This document shows, in pieces, positions 46,728 through 57,602 of a stretch of DNA of 64,000 nt. Both the position numbers and the translations under genes were made by a program. Source of the DNA: Usnea hakonensis. Lineage: Eukaryota > Ascomycota > Lecanoromycetes > Lecanorales > Parmeliaceae. The notes under the pieces are model-generated. The model was not told the origin of the DNA. It saw only the letters and a program-made list of their open reading frames with translations, and did not search any database. Position 1 is the stretch's first letter; every line of letters starts with the position of its first letter. Location: positions 29,715 through 93,714 of the forward strand of contig BLJB01000237.1 of assembly GCA_013423325.1 (NCBI GenBank), given 5' to 3'.

Positions 46728-47539
46728 TTTTGCTAGATGTTAATAGAATGCAAGGGTCGATCGGGTCAAGGGAATCAGTGAATTTTTGGTGAATTGAAGT
46801 CTTGAATTGATCGTCTATGTACACCAGGGGTTTCTTATGAAAACTTGCTGGTGCTGGTACAGACGGTCGCTGGACGGATCGAGGTGTATTGTGGAATTTG
46901 TGAAGCGAAGGAGAAGATCGTGATGTGAGGGATTCGGGGTAGGTGGTGGTATTGGATTTAGGTAGAGGATGAGCGGTGACAGAAGACTTTCAGCTGCAAA
47001 CGCAGGATCAAGGACAGACTGTGGTACTGTGATTATGGAGGGCGAAGAGGTGTGTGTAAGATGTTCGTGAGCAGGAATAGCTTGATGATCTGTCGGAGGG
47101 GGAAACGCGAGACGACTGCTAAGGGAGACCCGCGTAGATGTCCAGTGAACCAAACCTTCTGCTGGAGCTCGAGTGTTAGTGAGGGTATGAATTTAACGAT
47201 GAAGCTCAGACTGATTTTAAGTGGTCGTTTTGAGAGTGAATAAAGAGTCGTCAAACTTGAGTAGTGATCTTGTCGAAGAACCCAAGATGTCGGAAGAGAA
47301 GGTGAGTGCGAGGTGACGAGGAAAGCATGGAAAGATCAATTCACTGTGAGACTGACACTAACGTCATTTAGACTAGTGCCACTGCTAGCTCGAGCCCTAG
47401 AATTTATGTGTGTCAAAGCGCGTGAGAAGCGAAAAACTTATGGATTTACTCCGTAGAAAGCCTTCAATTGTTTGAGTTCAGTTAATGCATGTATTGCGCA
47501 GTAGACTCCGGTCTTTTGGATTTAATTCCTTAGACACAG
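46728..47539. promoter_or_regulatory. Divergent promoter, possible upstream exons of the + strand gene
   Basis: About 0.8 kb. An ATG at 47288 in good context (MSEEK) is followed directly by GTGAGT, with a CTAACGTCATTTAG acceptor at about 47370. The next segment (TSATASSSPRIY) could be spliced from GTGTGT to the CACAG just before 47540. This would add an N-terminal extension to the coiled-coil protein downstream. The default start at 47540 is also sound. Confidence 0.35.
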
Positions 47540-48662
47540 ATGTCTGCCCAGTCGCAACCTTTACATAAGTTGCAGGAGTACGATGCTAAGACTAAACGTA
47601 CAAATCATGGCCAAGTCACTGTAGATGGAGAGGAAGAAGACTATAAAGCCCGTCTTAGCAAGTCGCTTGAATCTCTCCAAAATCAAGTTAAGCAGTATGA
47701 AGCTGCCCTCGAGAAGGTATCTCCAAGAGCAATGCTCCTCATTGTCAGCTTTCTCCGCTGATTGATGGGCTTAGCTACGTACAACAACCAGTACTCTCTC
47801 CATTGATGAACCGTCTCATGATCCCCAACAACGTCTACAGCAACTTCGAACTATTACAGCAGCATATAGATCTATCACTTCCTCTGAACCCCTCCTTCCC
47901 TCTCCAGGCTCACCATTGCCCGCCCTTCTCGCTCTTCGCAAGACTTTGAACATGGTGGATCAGAGCAAGAATGCAGCTGCAGAGACCAAGGTCAGCCTTG
48001 CCACATCTCGAATGCAATTTCAGCAAGAGAACACCGACTTGAGGGATGCCCGATCGATTGCACAAGCACTTGAGGCAAGGATTGAGAACCTGAGATTGCA
48101 GAACGAGGAACTATTGGGGAAGAGCGCCGAACAATCGGCCAAGGATGTGATTCAAGAGCAGCAGCGACGGAAACGCCACTACGTTACGGCGCTCGAAGAT
48201 TTAGTGAAAGCTTTCAACACATTTGTGGATGAGCAATTGGCCGCAATGCTTGCAGCCGAAGATCTTGGTGGTCCTGTCGTAGGCGATTTAGTTGAAATAG
48301 ATGGCGAAATGCTGAGGGCTGGCTTCAATCGGCAAGGAAAAGCGAAAAAGACTGATCCAGGTAACGCGAGGACCGAAGCAAAGCGCAGATCGCGTAATGA
48401 CGAGATTTGGGGATTCGATGCTGCAGATCAAGATGAAAAAGCTTCTTTGAGTGAGAAGGACGCCGCTCAAGCGAGCTTTCGATCTTTGACCGAAGATCTT
48501 TTGAACGCCGCTGCTGGAGAAGAGAATTCGGATCCTTACATCAAGATATCAGGAGAGTCGGCAGCTGTTCGGTTTCTGATTCGAGCAAAGGCTGCACAAT
48601 TCCATCCTGAGGACGCCAGAAAGCTGCGGCTGGTAGACTTGGGCCGAGAATGGGATGACTGA
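47540..48662 (+). CDS. Coiled-coil protein, possible kinetochore subunit (CENP-K/Sim4-like)
   Basis: Two exons (47540..47716, 47775..48662) give 354 residues. The second exon opens LRTTTSTLSIDEPSHDPQQR, and GSPLPALLALRKTL follows. Central coiled coil (about 155-230: TDLRDARSIAQALEARIENL onward), then KRHYVTALEDLVKAFNTFVD and LGGPVVGDLVEID, with a conserved C-terminus AAVRFLIRAKAAQFHPEDAR. This pattern recalls the fungal CENP-K/Sim4 group of CCAN kinetochore proteins. The identification is from memory of family layout, so I give no symbol. Alternative upstream exons from 47288 are possible. Confidence 0.6.
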
Positions 48663-49314
48663 CATATGACGTGATCAGAGTGCGCGATGTTGAATATTTG
48701 AGCTCCGTCTGCTACCTTTATGCTAATACTGGCTAATCAGTTGTGCCATCCCTCAGAGCAGACAATTGCTTAATTGTCTTGCTTCTCCTGGAAGAATGGA
48801 CTTTGTAAAATGAGTGATTGTTGATAAAGGTCTTCCCAAGCCTTAAACCTCAAACAGCGATATGAAGGCAAAAGTCGGAACACCGATACAGCTTGAGGGT
48901 AAACAAGAATTTTCTTCTCCTATAAGGAAAAGCTTACAACTCAATATAGGGTCTGCGAGATGAAGACTTTACTTCTTATCGGTACATACTAGCGAGATCA
49001 AAATGCACATACAGGTCATCCGCTAGCTTTGCTGATCCGCCGGTATTAAGCGAGTGTTCTCGCGGTGACCGTACTCATGCTCAACGTATTCAGTGCCTAT
49101 GAACTTAGCAGCTCAGCTCCAAAAAAGGAATTCTCGAGATCTGAGTCTGTCTGGACCCTATGCTGGTCTAGGAATGCATCCGACTTGTTTCAGAGAAGAC
49201 TTTGCGACACTGACAGGGCATCGTAAATTCAATATTCTTTTTCACAGACAATTTCAGTCCACTGATAATTTTTACGGGCTTTTGCGAGGGAAGCCAGGTC
49301 CACCATAAGACCAT
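48663..49314. other. Convergent 3' region
   Basis: The 652 bp lies between the coiled-coil gene (+) and the 74-residue gene (-). No separate gene is seen; a 71-codon + strand frame at 49093-49308 is antisense to the small gene's 3' side and is not convincing. Confidence 0.35.
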
Positions 49315-49728
49315 TCAGCATTTCGCTGAGACGGAAAGTGCTGCAAGAGCACTGTAAAATGAATAAGAGTCAATCCTACTGTAAATCTCTCAAGGCGAAG
49401 GATACGTACGCAATGGAAAGCTGCTTCGTCTCCTGTTCAAGGGCATTCACAGGTTTCTCAAAACGTTCCGCACTTTCAGCAGACAGGGGTAGACTGCCGT
49501 CCTGAGCTCTGGAGTATCTCTTTGAGGTTTCGAAGGACATTTCAGATACAATGAGCTTTCCTGTAAATTGCACAAGACAGTGGTGATAAGATATCCTCCC
49601 TTGCCTGTTCCTGGTCCTGGCAGTGGATCTGTTCAGATATTGCTGTTCAATTCGAAGACTGTTGCAATTAGATTCATTTTCGCAGGCTTACGAATCTTCT
49701 TCTCGAAAGCCTCTGGTTGTGCAATCAT
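49315..49728 (-). CDS. Small 74-residue protein with two introns, unknown
   Basis: Exons 49728..49692 (37 nt), 49560..49410 (151 nt) and 49351..49315 (37 nt) give a 74-residue protein: MIAQPEAFEKKIRKLI at the N-terminus, EMSFETSKRYSRAQDG in the middle, NALEQETKQLSIAALA and VSAKC at the C-terminus. The last intron is 58 bp with perfect GTACGT donor, TTGAC branch and TTACAG acceptor. The first is 131 bp with GTAAGC donor and TTTACAG acceptor. Phases close exactly. The protein is helical and charged, with no signal peptide. I do not recognise the family; candidates include a small subunit of a cytoskeletal, kinetochore or organelle complex. Divergent from the Smr protein gene. Confidence 0.55.
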
Positions 49729-49932
49729 CAGCCGGCATTAATGACGGTGTAATATTGTACGATGTTACTTTTACTTTAGCGTTTTAAGAATAAATTACAG
49801 TACTAGTAGCATCATGGTGGCGTCGGGCGATGTTCATCATACTTCTTTCGTCCCAGTGCGCAACCCACCATTTCGAGACCATGATATTCAGGCAACCTAC
49901 GATTCTTCAGCGTACACTTTTGCAATTTCAAG

Positions 49933-51627
49933 ATGGGCGACATAGCAACATTGTTGGAGGTGAGCAGTAATTTGGTTTCGCTCAATCGCTTCGCTGTTAA
50001 CAGGCATCTACAGAAAGAATATTGTCCCCCCTTAGATTCTTCGGCGTTTTACTCTTGCTTTTTGGACTATGCCGCAGAGAAAGTGACCCTCGATGAGTTA
50101 CGGAACACTCTCGACATCCTGAAAGAAGTCACCCTTGCCACTGATGATACGGCGTTTGATCCTTCGGGAACCAGTGGCATTCACGATGGTATAAGTTCAC
50201 ATGGATCGTCTGAGCGAGCGCAGTCATGGCATGGAGACGCATCATCAGATATGACAGAGGATACCGAACTTACCAGCATGTCTCAGGCCCTGGAGTCTAT
50301 AAATCTTGGAGCTAATTCGGAGGAGGATAGGCGAGCAGATGGAGTGGACTTGAGTAAAGAGCAGTTTGACAGAAGGAACAACGAACTCTCTTCTGCAGAA
50401 AAGGTCAAGAGAATAAGGGAGATAATTCCAGAGGCGAAAGACTTTGATATTAGCTACACCCTTAAAAAATACCACAATAACTTTCATAGAGCACTGGACG
50501 ATCTGCTGACCCAGAATTTTCTGGAGCATGGACCAATAGATGGAGGAGTTATACCTTTGAGGAAGGGTATCGAGGCCTTTATGGAGCCTGCGATGACCAG
50601 GCGAGAGCGTACAGCCATGAAGGGAAAGAAGAAGAGAGAGAGTAAGCAATTACTCCGACGAACAAGCTCTACACCCAAATTCGAAACAGCTCGAGAATTT
50701 CACGAATCGTCTAATCAGTGGCTACGAGTCGATGACCTTGTCAACTTTATTCAGGATCGGACGTATCTTTCTTCTAAACTCGTACGGTCTACCTATCACA
50801 GCAGCGGTGCCACGCTTCCCTCTACAATCGCTGCTCTTTGTGCATCGAAAGACCCAGAGATCTACTCAAACCCATACCTTCCAGATGCGTCTCTTGCAAC
50901 AATCGAAGCGCATGCTCAAGATCTCACCACGGAATTTTCCCACAGCCTCCAATACCACCAAGCCGTGGCTCTCATCAAACTGACGCACCCTGCTACTACT
51001 TCCGCTCGTGAAATGGCACTTGCGCTAACATCTTCGCCAAACGTCCCATCGACTTCATCAATAACACCCCATTACATCCTACGCCCTCCCTCGCCCCCCT
51101 CATCCTCCCAATCTTCGCCCTCCTCCTCAAGCTCCTACGTGCCAATCTCCCAATCCCGAGCCGCTACCCTTGCCTTGATCCGCTCAAACGCGCACACCCA
51201 ATCCCGATCCGCCTCCCGCAAAGCCAAATCCGATCATCTCATGGGTGGCGCAGCATCGTACTACAACTCTGTCAGCCGCGACGCCGCTGCCACCCTCCGG
51301 CAGGACGAGGCAGCCCGTGCGGACGCACTAGTGTCCTCCCAATCAAAACCTGGAGAGGTGGATCTGCATGGTCTGAACATCAAAGACGCAGTGCGAGTTT
51401 CTAGGGAAAGGGTTGAGGCATGGTGGGAGAGCGAAGGGCGAGAATGGGCAAGAGCAGGAAAGGTGATGAATGATGGTGGTTTGAGGATAATCACAGGACT
51501 TGGCCGTCACAGTGCTGGAGGTAAGGCGGTGTTGGGACCGGCCGTGTGTAAGATGCTGAATAGTGAGGGGTGGAGGGTTCAGGTTGGCCATGGCGTTGTG
51601 AGAGTAACGGGAAGAGTAAGGAGGTGA
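49933..51627 (+). CDS. Cue2-like Smr-domain protein
   Basis: Two exons (49933..49959, 50014..51627) give 546 residues. The 54-bp first intron is stopless and in frame; removing it joins MGDIATLLE to KEYCPPLDSS, the usual start of this family. Order: N-terminal helical block, a CUE-like segment (about 140-185: VKRIREIIPEAKDFDISYTLKKY), the spacer WLRVDDLVNFIQDR, Ser/Pro low complexity (about 380-400), a DUF1771-like block ASYYNSVSRDAAATLRQDEA, and the Smr domain (EVDLHGLNIKDAV, LRIITGLGRHSAGGKAVLGPA). Yeast Cue2 is the endonuclease that cleaves mRNA in collided ribosomes during no-go decay; the same role is inferred. Confidence 0.85.
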   Translation: MGDIATLLEVSSNLVSLNRFAVNRHLQKEYCPPLDSSAFYSCFLDYAAEKVTLDELRNTLDILKEVTLATDDTAFDPSGTSGIHDGISSHGSSERAQSWHGDASSDMTEDTELTSMSQALESINLGANSEEDRRADGVDLSKEQFDRRNNELSSAEKVKRIREIIPEAKDFDISYTLKKYHNNFHRALDDLLTQNFLEHGPIDGGVIPLRKGIEAFMEPAMTRRERTAMKGKKKRESKQLLRRTSSTPKFETAREFHESSNQWLRVDDLVNFIQDRTYLSSKLVRSTYHSSGATLPSTIAALCASKDPEIYSNPYLPDASLATIEAHAQDLTTEFSHSLQYHQAVALIKLTHPATTSAREMALALTSSPNVPSTSSITPHYILRPPSPPSSSQSSPSSSSSYVPISQSRAATLALIRSNAHTQSRSASRKAKSDHLMGGAASYYNSVSRDAAATLRQDEAARADALVSSQSKPGEVDLHGLNIKDAVRVSRERVEAWWESEGREWARAGKVMNDGGLRIITGLGRHSAGGKAVLGPAVCKMLNSEGWRVQVGHGVVRVTGRVRR

Positions 51628-52171
51628 TGTTCGAAGTTTCTGAGGATACTGATATCTTGGAGGAGTCATTTGGATTTCATCGCATTAAATCATTGAGTTT
51701 GTGAGGTCGTCTATATACACGCCTATAAGTCTAATGTCAGGCTGGATATGCCGTCTGACATGTGGGGGATTCAGGATTTATCTGTCTTTTTGGGCTTGAC
51801 TGATTGGACATTATAATCAAACCTTCGAATATTATGATAAATCATGAAAAAGGTTCCGAAAATCAACTGTGATTTCAGCTTCGCGGGTCTCCTTTACATG
51901 AAAACTTAATGGAGGACAGTCAAACGGGGAATGAATCTTCTGTAGAAGTACAATGGTCGATGGATCATTTCGATAAGGGACGCTGTTCGCTGCTTCGACA
52001 ACGTCAATAGCTTTTGAGAGAAGTATTACAATTCGGTCAGATTGAGTTGCGACAACATATCCAAACAAAGAAAAGTAATACGCATACACCGGCATCCTTT
52101 CCCCCTTCAATACCGTACAATCCTCCCCTCCCGTCCCTCTCCCGCATTCTGAATCTCACCCCTCGGAGACA
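51628..52171. other. Convergent 3' region
   Basis: The 544 bp lies between the Smr gene (+) and the calpain gene (-), with no gene seen. Confidence 0.35.
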
Positions 52172-55123
52172 TCATTTCCCACCCCCCTCCTTCTCCCCAC
52201 TCGCCCCCTTACTAACATCATCCAAATCCAGCGTCTCTTCCTCCTCCTTCGGCCTGATAGTCTCAATAGAGCACGTCCCCTCCTTCGAAAACACCCTCAA
52301 TCCCACCACGCACACCGCATTCCACGGATCGTTCTCGAATTCCGCGTTATCGTCCTCGCCGTCCGGAAGAGGAGGTTCGTCTTCTGGTGCAAGGTCGTCG
52401 GGTTGGGTGGGGAAGTCAAGGACGCTGTCGATGGAGCTGTCGAACGAGGCGTCAGAGTCGTATTGGTAGTCGTCGTTTGGGGCAAGGCTGGAGGGCGCAG
52501 CGACGGATGGGGCGGGGGCGTCGCTAATGGGTGTTGAAACGCCATTTACCGTGACGGACGGGATTGATTTTAAGGCGGTTTCGAATTTTTGAGCTTCAGA
52601 GTCTTTGGTTGACGCGGATGCGTCCCCCCCTTCATCCTTGGAAGGGACAGAATTGTCCTCTGCTGGAGTCCCGGTACTGAGCTTCGAATCCTCCATGATG
52701 GCTTCAAGAGGTGCTGCATTAGTAGTTGTGGACGCATCAGCCTTGATTTCGGCTGGAGCTTTCGGCAAGGGATTTGAGTCCGGAGCCGACTCGCCAGTCT
52801 TGTCTTCTGTTGCGCCAGCTGCGGCTTGCTTCTCAACCTCTGCCTCAACCCCTGCGGCTGCCGTTGTGCCATTTATAGCTTCAGGAACAGTATTTTGATC
52901 AGGTTGAACAACAGCGGTATCACCAGGAACAGGTACCTCAGCCGGTTCGGCTCCTTTCCGTTTTTCGGCCTTCTTGCGCTCATACTCTTCTCTTCTCTTG
53001 GCATGGCGCTTCTCCCTGGCCTTCTCGCGCTTTCCGCGCTGCCAGTCTTTGAGCTTCTCTCCACGTTTCATCGTATACTGTTTTACCTTCTCAGCAGCTT
53101 TTTTCTTCGTTTCTCGCTCCTGGCGCTCTTGCTTTTCAGCCTCGGTCTCTCTGACTTCTCCTTTGGCATGGGCAAGATCATAGGCAAGTCCTATCTGAAT
53201 CAACTTGTTCTGTCTCTGTTTGACGTTCTCTCTGATGGTGTTCTCAGGGGTGTCATCGTCCGGCCAGCGGGTAGCAGTGATCTTCATGAGCAGGGAATAG
53301 GTGCCGGGGTCCAATTCTAAATCTGTGCTGACCGAGCGACTCATGGAGTAATTGCCATGGCTGCGAACGATGTAATCCTGCTGGCCATCTTTGTCCAGTC
53401 GGAAATGCAACTCAAAGGTGTACTGTCCTACCAACCCTCGGAAATAACGATCATCCAGTTGAGACAGGACAATAACAACCGGGCTACGCTTTGTGAGCGT
53501 GATGCTGAATTTGGTCTTATTGTAGTCTGCACTCCAAGGGACGTCGACTGATGTCCATTGCTGCGTAATCTGCCAATCGGGCCCAAAGAGTCGAGTCCGA
53601 TCAAAGCTCGAATATTCTCTCAAAAGATCCTCGTATGATATCCAGAATTGTCCATCATCGCCAAACCGGTGGTTCAATAACTCCATCCATTCGGGAGTCC
53701 ACTGCTCCGAGCCATCGCTCCAGGCACCTCTCCATTCATACTCACCCCATGGATTTCGTACTTTTAATAATCTATTCCCCTTGATCTCTCTAGCTTCCAT
53801 GATTGAGTATGCATGCATGCGTACTATGTTCTCCCTTGCGTCAAATGCAGATGAAATATCGGAGCCTTGCCATCTGTCGAAAGTTCCAGTCGCGCATGAG
53901 AATAAGAATTCATCGTTGACTTTCATGATCTCCTCAGACCAGAACTTGTCCTTATTGAGAATATCCGTTGTGAAGAGTTCCGTAGTCACGCCACCAGTCA
54001 GATCCTCGATAGCTTCTCTGGATGATGTCAGCAACCCAATCCCAACGCTTTGAGAAAATCTTAATCACCCCGTGAAGCCGCCATCAATCGCGGAATAATC
54101 CCCGTGTGCTTTGGCGAATGCCTTCTCCAGTAACGGTAGCCACGTCTCATTCTCACCGCTACACTGGGCAAAGTAGAGAGCTTTGGAGCCGGTTTGATTT
54201 GCCTTTCGATACTTTTCCTCTGCTTCGCCTCGATTTACCATCTTCAGCACTCGCTTCTCCTCTTCTGAGCTTTCCCACCAGTCAGAGGCAATAAGGTAGA
54301 GTTTGTCATCAATCACGGTTTGAATCCACTCTCCGTCTGAAATCATTTAGCCTCCTTGTACCGAGACATGAATGACTTAAACAAACCTCGATGGAACACA
54401 AAGCCGTATACGCCCACCTCTTCGTCTCTAGCAACGCAGATCTTGTCAATCAAGTCTGTCTTGTTGCAGAGAGCACACAAGGCCGATAAAAACCAGCAGT
54501 CGCCGCTGTTCCCCTGACGAACATCGCTGGCAGTGGCGCCCTCTTCAAAGAATACAGGCTTTTCAAATATATCCTACGATATGTTAGTATTGGACTGTTG
54601 TAGAGACATAGCAAAAGCATAGAACGCTTACTGGAATTCGTTTGACCGATTTAGGGTAAGCCGCATCTGTAACCCCTCCCAAGGCATCCAGACAGTCTCT
54701 TCTTTTCCGCTTTAGGTCGAACTCGATATCGAAGTGAGGATCTCGGTATTTGTGGTTCACACGTCGGCACTCCTTCGCTATTCTCTCCACAGCATGTTTA
54801 CATTCCGCAGCTGCTTGATCGTAAGACTTCCCAGCGATTTGACAGTTCACAATGCCCTTGGAATTTTTTGACGCTTTGGTCTTAGCGTATACGTCGGCTG
54901 GAAGAATGCTATGCACCTTGCCAGGGAACTTTGTGGTAAACTATCGTATAGATACGGGTAATAAGCTTGATGAATGGGCAATATGAGGGATGTATACCTT
55001 CTTCCAGAACTCGTCTACGCCCCTTTGAGGTAGCTGTTTCCTTACTTTGGCGGGAGACTCCGGTACGGACTGTGGTCCCGGCTGAGGGTTCTCGAAGTCT
55101 GCAGCCTCGCCGGTTTCACTCAT
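52172..55123 (-). CDS. Calpain-family cysteine protease (C2) with disordered C-terminal tail
   Basis: Five exons (55123..54998, 54940..54632, 54573..54387, 54336..54069, 54017..52172) give 911 residues. The catalytic Cys171 lies in GNSGDCWFLSALCAL, His365 in VRMHAYSIMEA and Asn385 in VRNPWGEYEW, completing the calpain triad. Then a C2-like domain (ITLTKRSPVVIVLSQLDDRY), and after residue 560 a Lys/Glu-rich charged helix (KQERQERETKKKAAEKVKQY) and a Ser/Asp/Glu-rich disordered tail. The domain order differs from classical Rim13/PalB, which has extra beta-sandwich modules and acts on PacC; a general Ca-independent fungal calpain is the likelier reading. Intron 2 carries a TACTAAC branch site. 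Confidence 0.88.
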
Positions 55124-56063
55124 CTTGTCGGTGGTACTGTGATACCCTGATTTGGATCAATCAAGAATAATTCCCAACATATATACACGGTAAAGGTAAA
55201 AGTCAAGGCTGCTGCAAGACAATTTATAACGAGCGGCCTCGCCCCCACAAATGACCATTCAGGCCTCCCACGAAACTTTGGGGACAATGTAACCCAAGAG
55301 CGCGGTGAGCACCAGAAGCTCATGCTTCGCGACGGGCTAGAGCACGAGAGCTGAAGACTCATGCGGCTGAAAGCGCCTTAGAAGTAGTAAGTGAGAGCGG
55401 TGCCGTAAGCCTGCATGAACCTAAGGTAGATATCTACTACTACCCGACATTACTACTATTAGCGGAACTCCTGTTTCAGAGAGTAACAGATAACATAATG
55501 ATGATGATGATGCTGCTGCTGCTGTAATATGATTACTACAGTAGACTCCCAATAACACAGCGATAGTGGTTCAAGTGATGATCTCGTCACAAATATATTT
55601 TGCTGCCACCGAGCATATCGCGGTATCGAAGAGTTTACTGTTGTACTGTATTAGGGCTTACGTTATTTACATCCATGATCCATGTAAACGGTAACGGGAA
55701 ATCTGAATAAAATTTAACATGATGAGCTCGTCACTCTCGGGGCAAAAGCTTAATGCATTACGCATGATACATCAAGCGCGTATTGGGCCTGAGAAGTACT
55801 ATCTATCCTAAGCCTATTCTGGCCCGAGCTGCACAGCCAACAATGCCATTTTCCAACCAGCTGAAATCAATATTATACATAGCAGAGCAATGTAGGGACA
55901 TGAAACACGCTTGCCTTTCGTAAAGATGCCATAATCTTCTCGATAAGCCTGCAGATGCAAAACGCCAAAGCCTCATAAACGCCAACCGACCATGGTGCGT
56001 GAGCATGCAAAGGCTGATCGGAAATGAAAAAATTTCTCGGCCTGACCGAATCGTCGGCTTTGG
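55124..56063. other. Intergenic between calpain and CDK1 genes
   Basis: The 940 bp lies upstream of the calpain gene and downstream of CDK1. It contains a trinucleotide run (ATG x5 then CTG x4) at 55498-55524, CCTAAGGTAGATATCTACTA near 55419-55439, and no convincing gene. Confidence 0.4.
55498..55524. repeat. Trinucleotide microsatellite (ATG)5(CTG)4
   Basis: Five ATG followed by four CTG triplets, outside any called gene. This is a compound microsatellite likely to vary in length. Confidence 0.8.
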
Positions 56064-57260
56064 TCAATGAAACCCATTGGTTCCCCTTCCTCTGCCCGAG
56101 TATGCAGAGCTCCCAGCCTCGAAGTAGGGATGAATACAAGCTTGCTTTGCAGAGATACGGCCGGCTGGATCGTAGACAAGCATAGCATCGAGAAGGTCAA
56201 GACCGTTGTCGTCCAATCCATTGACGAGAGCTCTTGATGGGTCTCGGGACCACTTTGGGAATGAAGGTTTGAAGTCAGGAAAGGAAGTCACACCAGGCCA
56301 ATCCTGGTCAGTAGGAGTCCCCAAAAGTCTGGTAGATGTAAGCTTTGAGTCCATCGACTGTAGATCGATGCATAGACTCCTCACCGGAATATCTTGAATA
56401 TCTCATCGATCTCTGAATCACCAGGAAATAAAGGCCTTCGCGTGCACATCTCTGCAAATATACAGCCAACCGACCACATATCGACACCAGTGGAATACTG
56501 ACGGCCTCCAAGTAGGATCTCGGGTGACCGGTACCATAGGGTAACAACCTGCACAAGCGTAGTTCAGATCAACTATTCACGTGCAGACATTTGGCTTTGC
56601 CTACCTCGTGTGTATATGTGCGCAATGGCACGCCGAATGCGCGAGCCAGTCCAAAATCGGCGAGCTTCAGATTTCCATCTCGGTCAATAAGCAAATTCTG
56701 AGGCTTCAGATCCCGATGTAGCACTCGATGACTGTGACAGTACCTCACGCCCTCGATGAGCTGGGCCATAAATTTTTTTACCATCGCTTCACCAAGACCC
56801 AATCTCCCAAGGTCTGAACCTGAGCCTTCTGGGAATGCCTTTGCCTTACCTCCGTCACTGACTGGAAGTGCGTCCATGTATTTCTTTAGATCAAGATCCA
56901 AGTATTCAAAAACCAGGTACAGCTTGTGGCCATCCGCATGAACGATGTTGAGCAAGCGGACAATGTTTGGATCGTTCATTTCTTTCAACAACGATATTTC
57001 GCGAATTGCTGTACTAGGCACACCTTCATCCTCGGCCTCAAGGCGAATTTTCTTCAGCGCAACGATGCGGGTGGGATGCGTAAGGTCGCGAGCTTTGTAG
57101 ACGACACCATAGGTTCCTATCAAAGGGTCAATTAGCGCCTCGGTTTGCAAATTTCATGATAGATGTGGCCCCAAGCGATGGTAGGCTGTGCGAAGTAGAA
57201 GAGAGCAAAAAATGCTTGCTTACCCTCTCCGATCTTCTCGATTTTCTGGTAGTTCTCCAT
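56064..57260 (-). CDS. CDK1: Cyclin-dependent kinase CDK1 (Cdc28/Cdc2/NimX)
   Basis: Four exons (57260..57224, 57116..56605, 56548..56385, 56328..56064) give 325 residues. Features: the Thr14/Tyr15 inhibitory pair in GEGTYGVV, the cyclin-binding helix PSTAIRE, the catalytic loop HRVLHRDLKPQN, ADFGLARAF, the activation-loop threonine in RTYTHEVVTLWYR, and the C-terminus HPYFEAGSSAYSGRGRG. Introns interrupt GEG|TYG and THE|VVT; all phases are exact. Length matches filamentous-fungal CDK1 (about 320). A loop VSDGGKAKAFPEGSG near residue 95-110 is a species-typical insert. It drives the G2/M transition with cyclin B. Divergent from the AlkB gene with a 342-bp shared promoter. Confidence 0.96.
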
Positions 57261-57602
57261 CTTGCCTGGGGATGGCAGCGCTACTATGTATCCTGAAGGT
57301 CGCTCGCGATCAATGCAACGGTAGTTGAGTGCGGCTGTCTTCAAATAGCGACTGGATCCATGTCCGTGGAAGTGCTGTTGATTAGTAGATTCTGAATGCA
57401 ATGCGGGTCAGTGCTGTGTCGATGTGCAATTTAAACAGCCCTCGGCCTTTTGTAAACACAGACAGGGATTACGCGCTAGCGACGGGCCGAAAATGTGGCC
57501 GTGTTGAAATCTCGAGTTCACGAAATGCTGTGAGTGAAGTCTATATGCTCGTGCCTCTATCACAATCTCGCACCATCGCAAACTGGCTTCCTAAGTTTGG
57601 CA
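57261..57602. promoter_or_regulatory. Divergent promoter of CDK1 and the ALKBH1-like gene
   Basis: This 342-bp spacer lies between two outward-facing ATGs, with no additional ORF. The close divergent arrangement of a cell-cycle kinase and a nucleic-acid dioxygenase may imply co-regulation, but no shared motif was found by eye. Confidence 0.4.
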
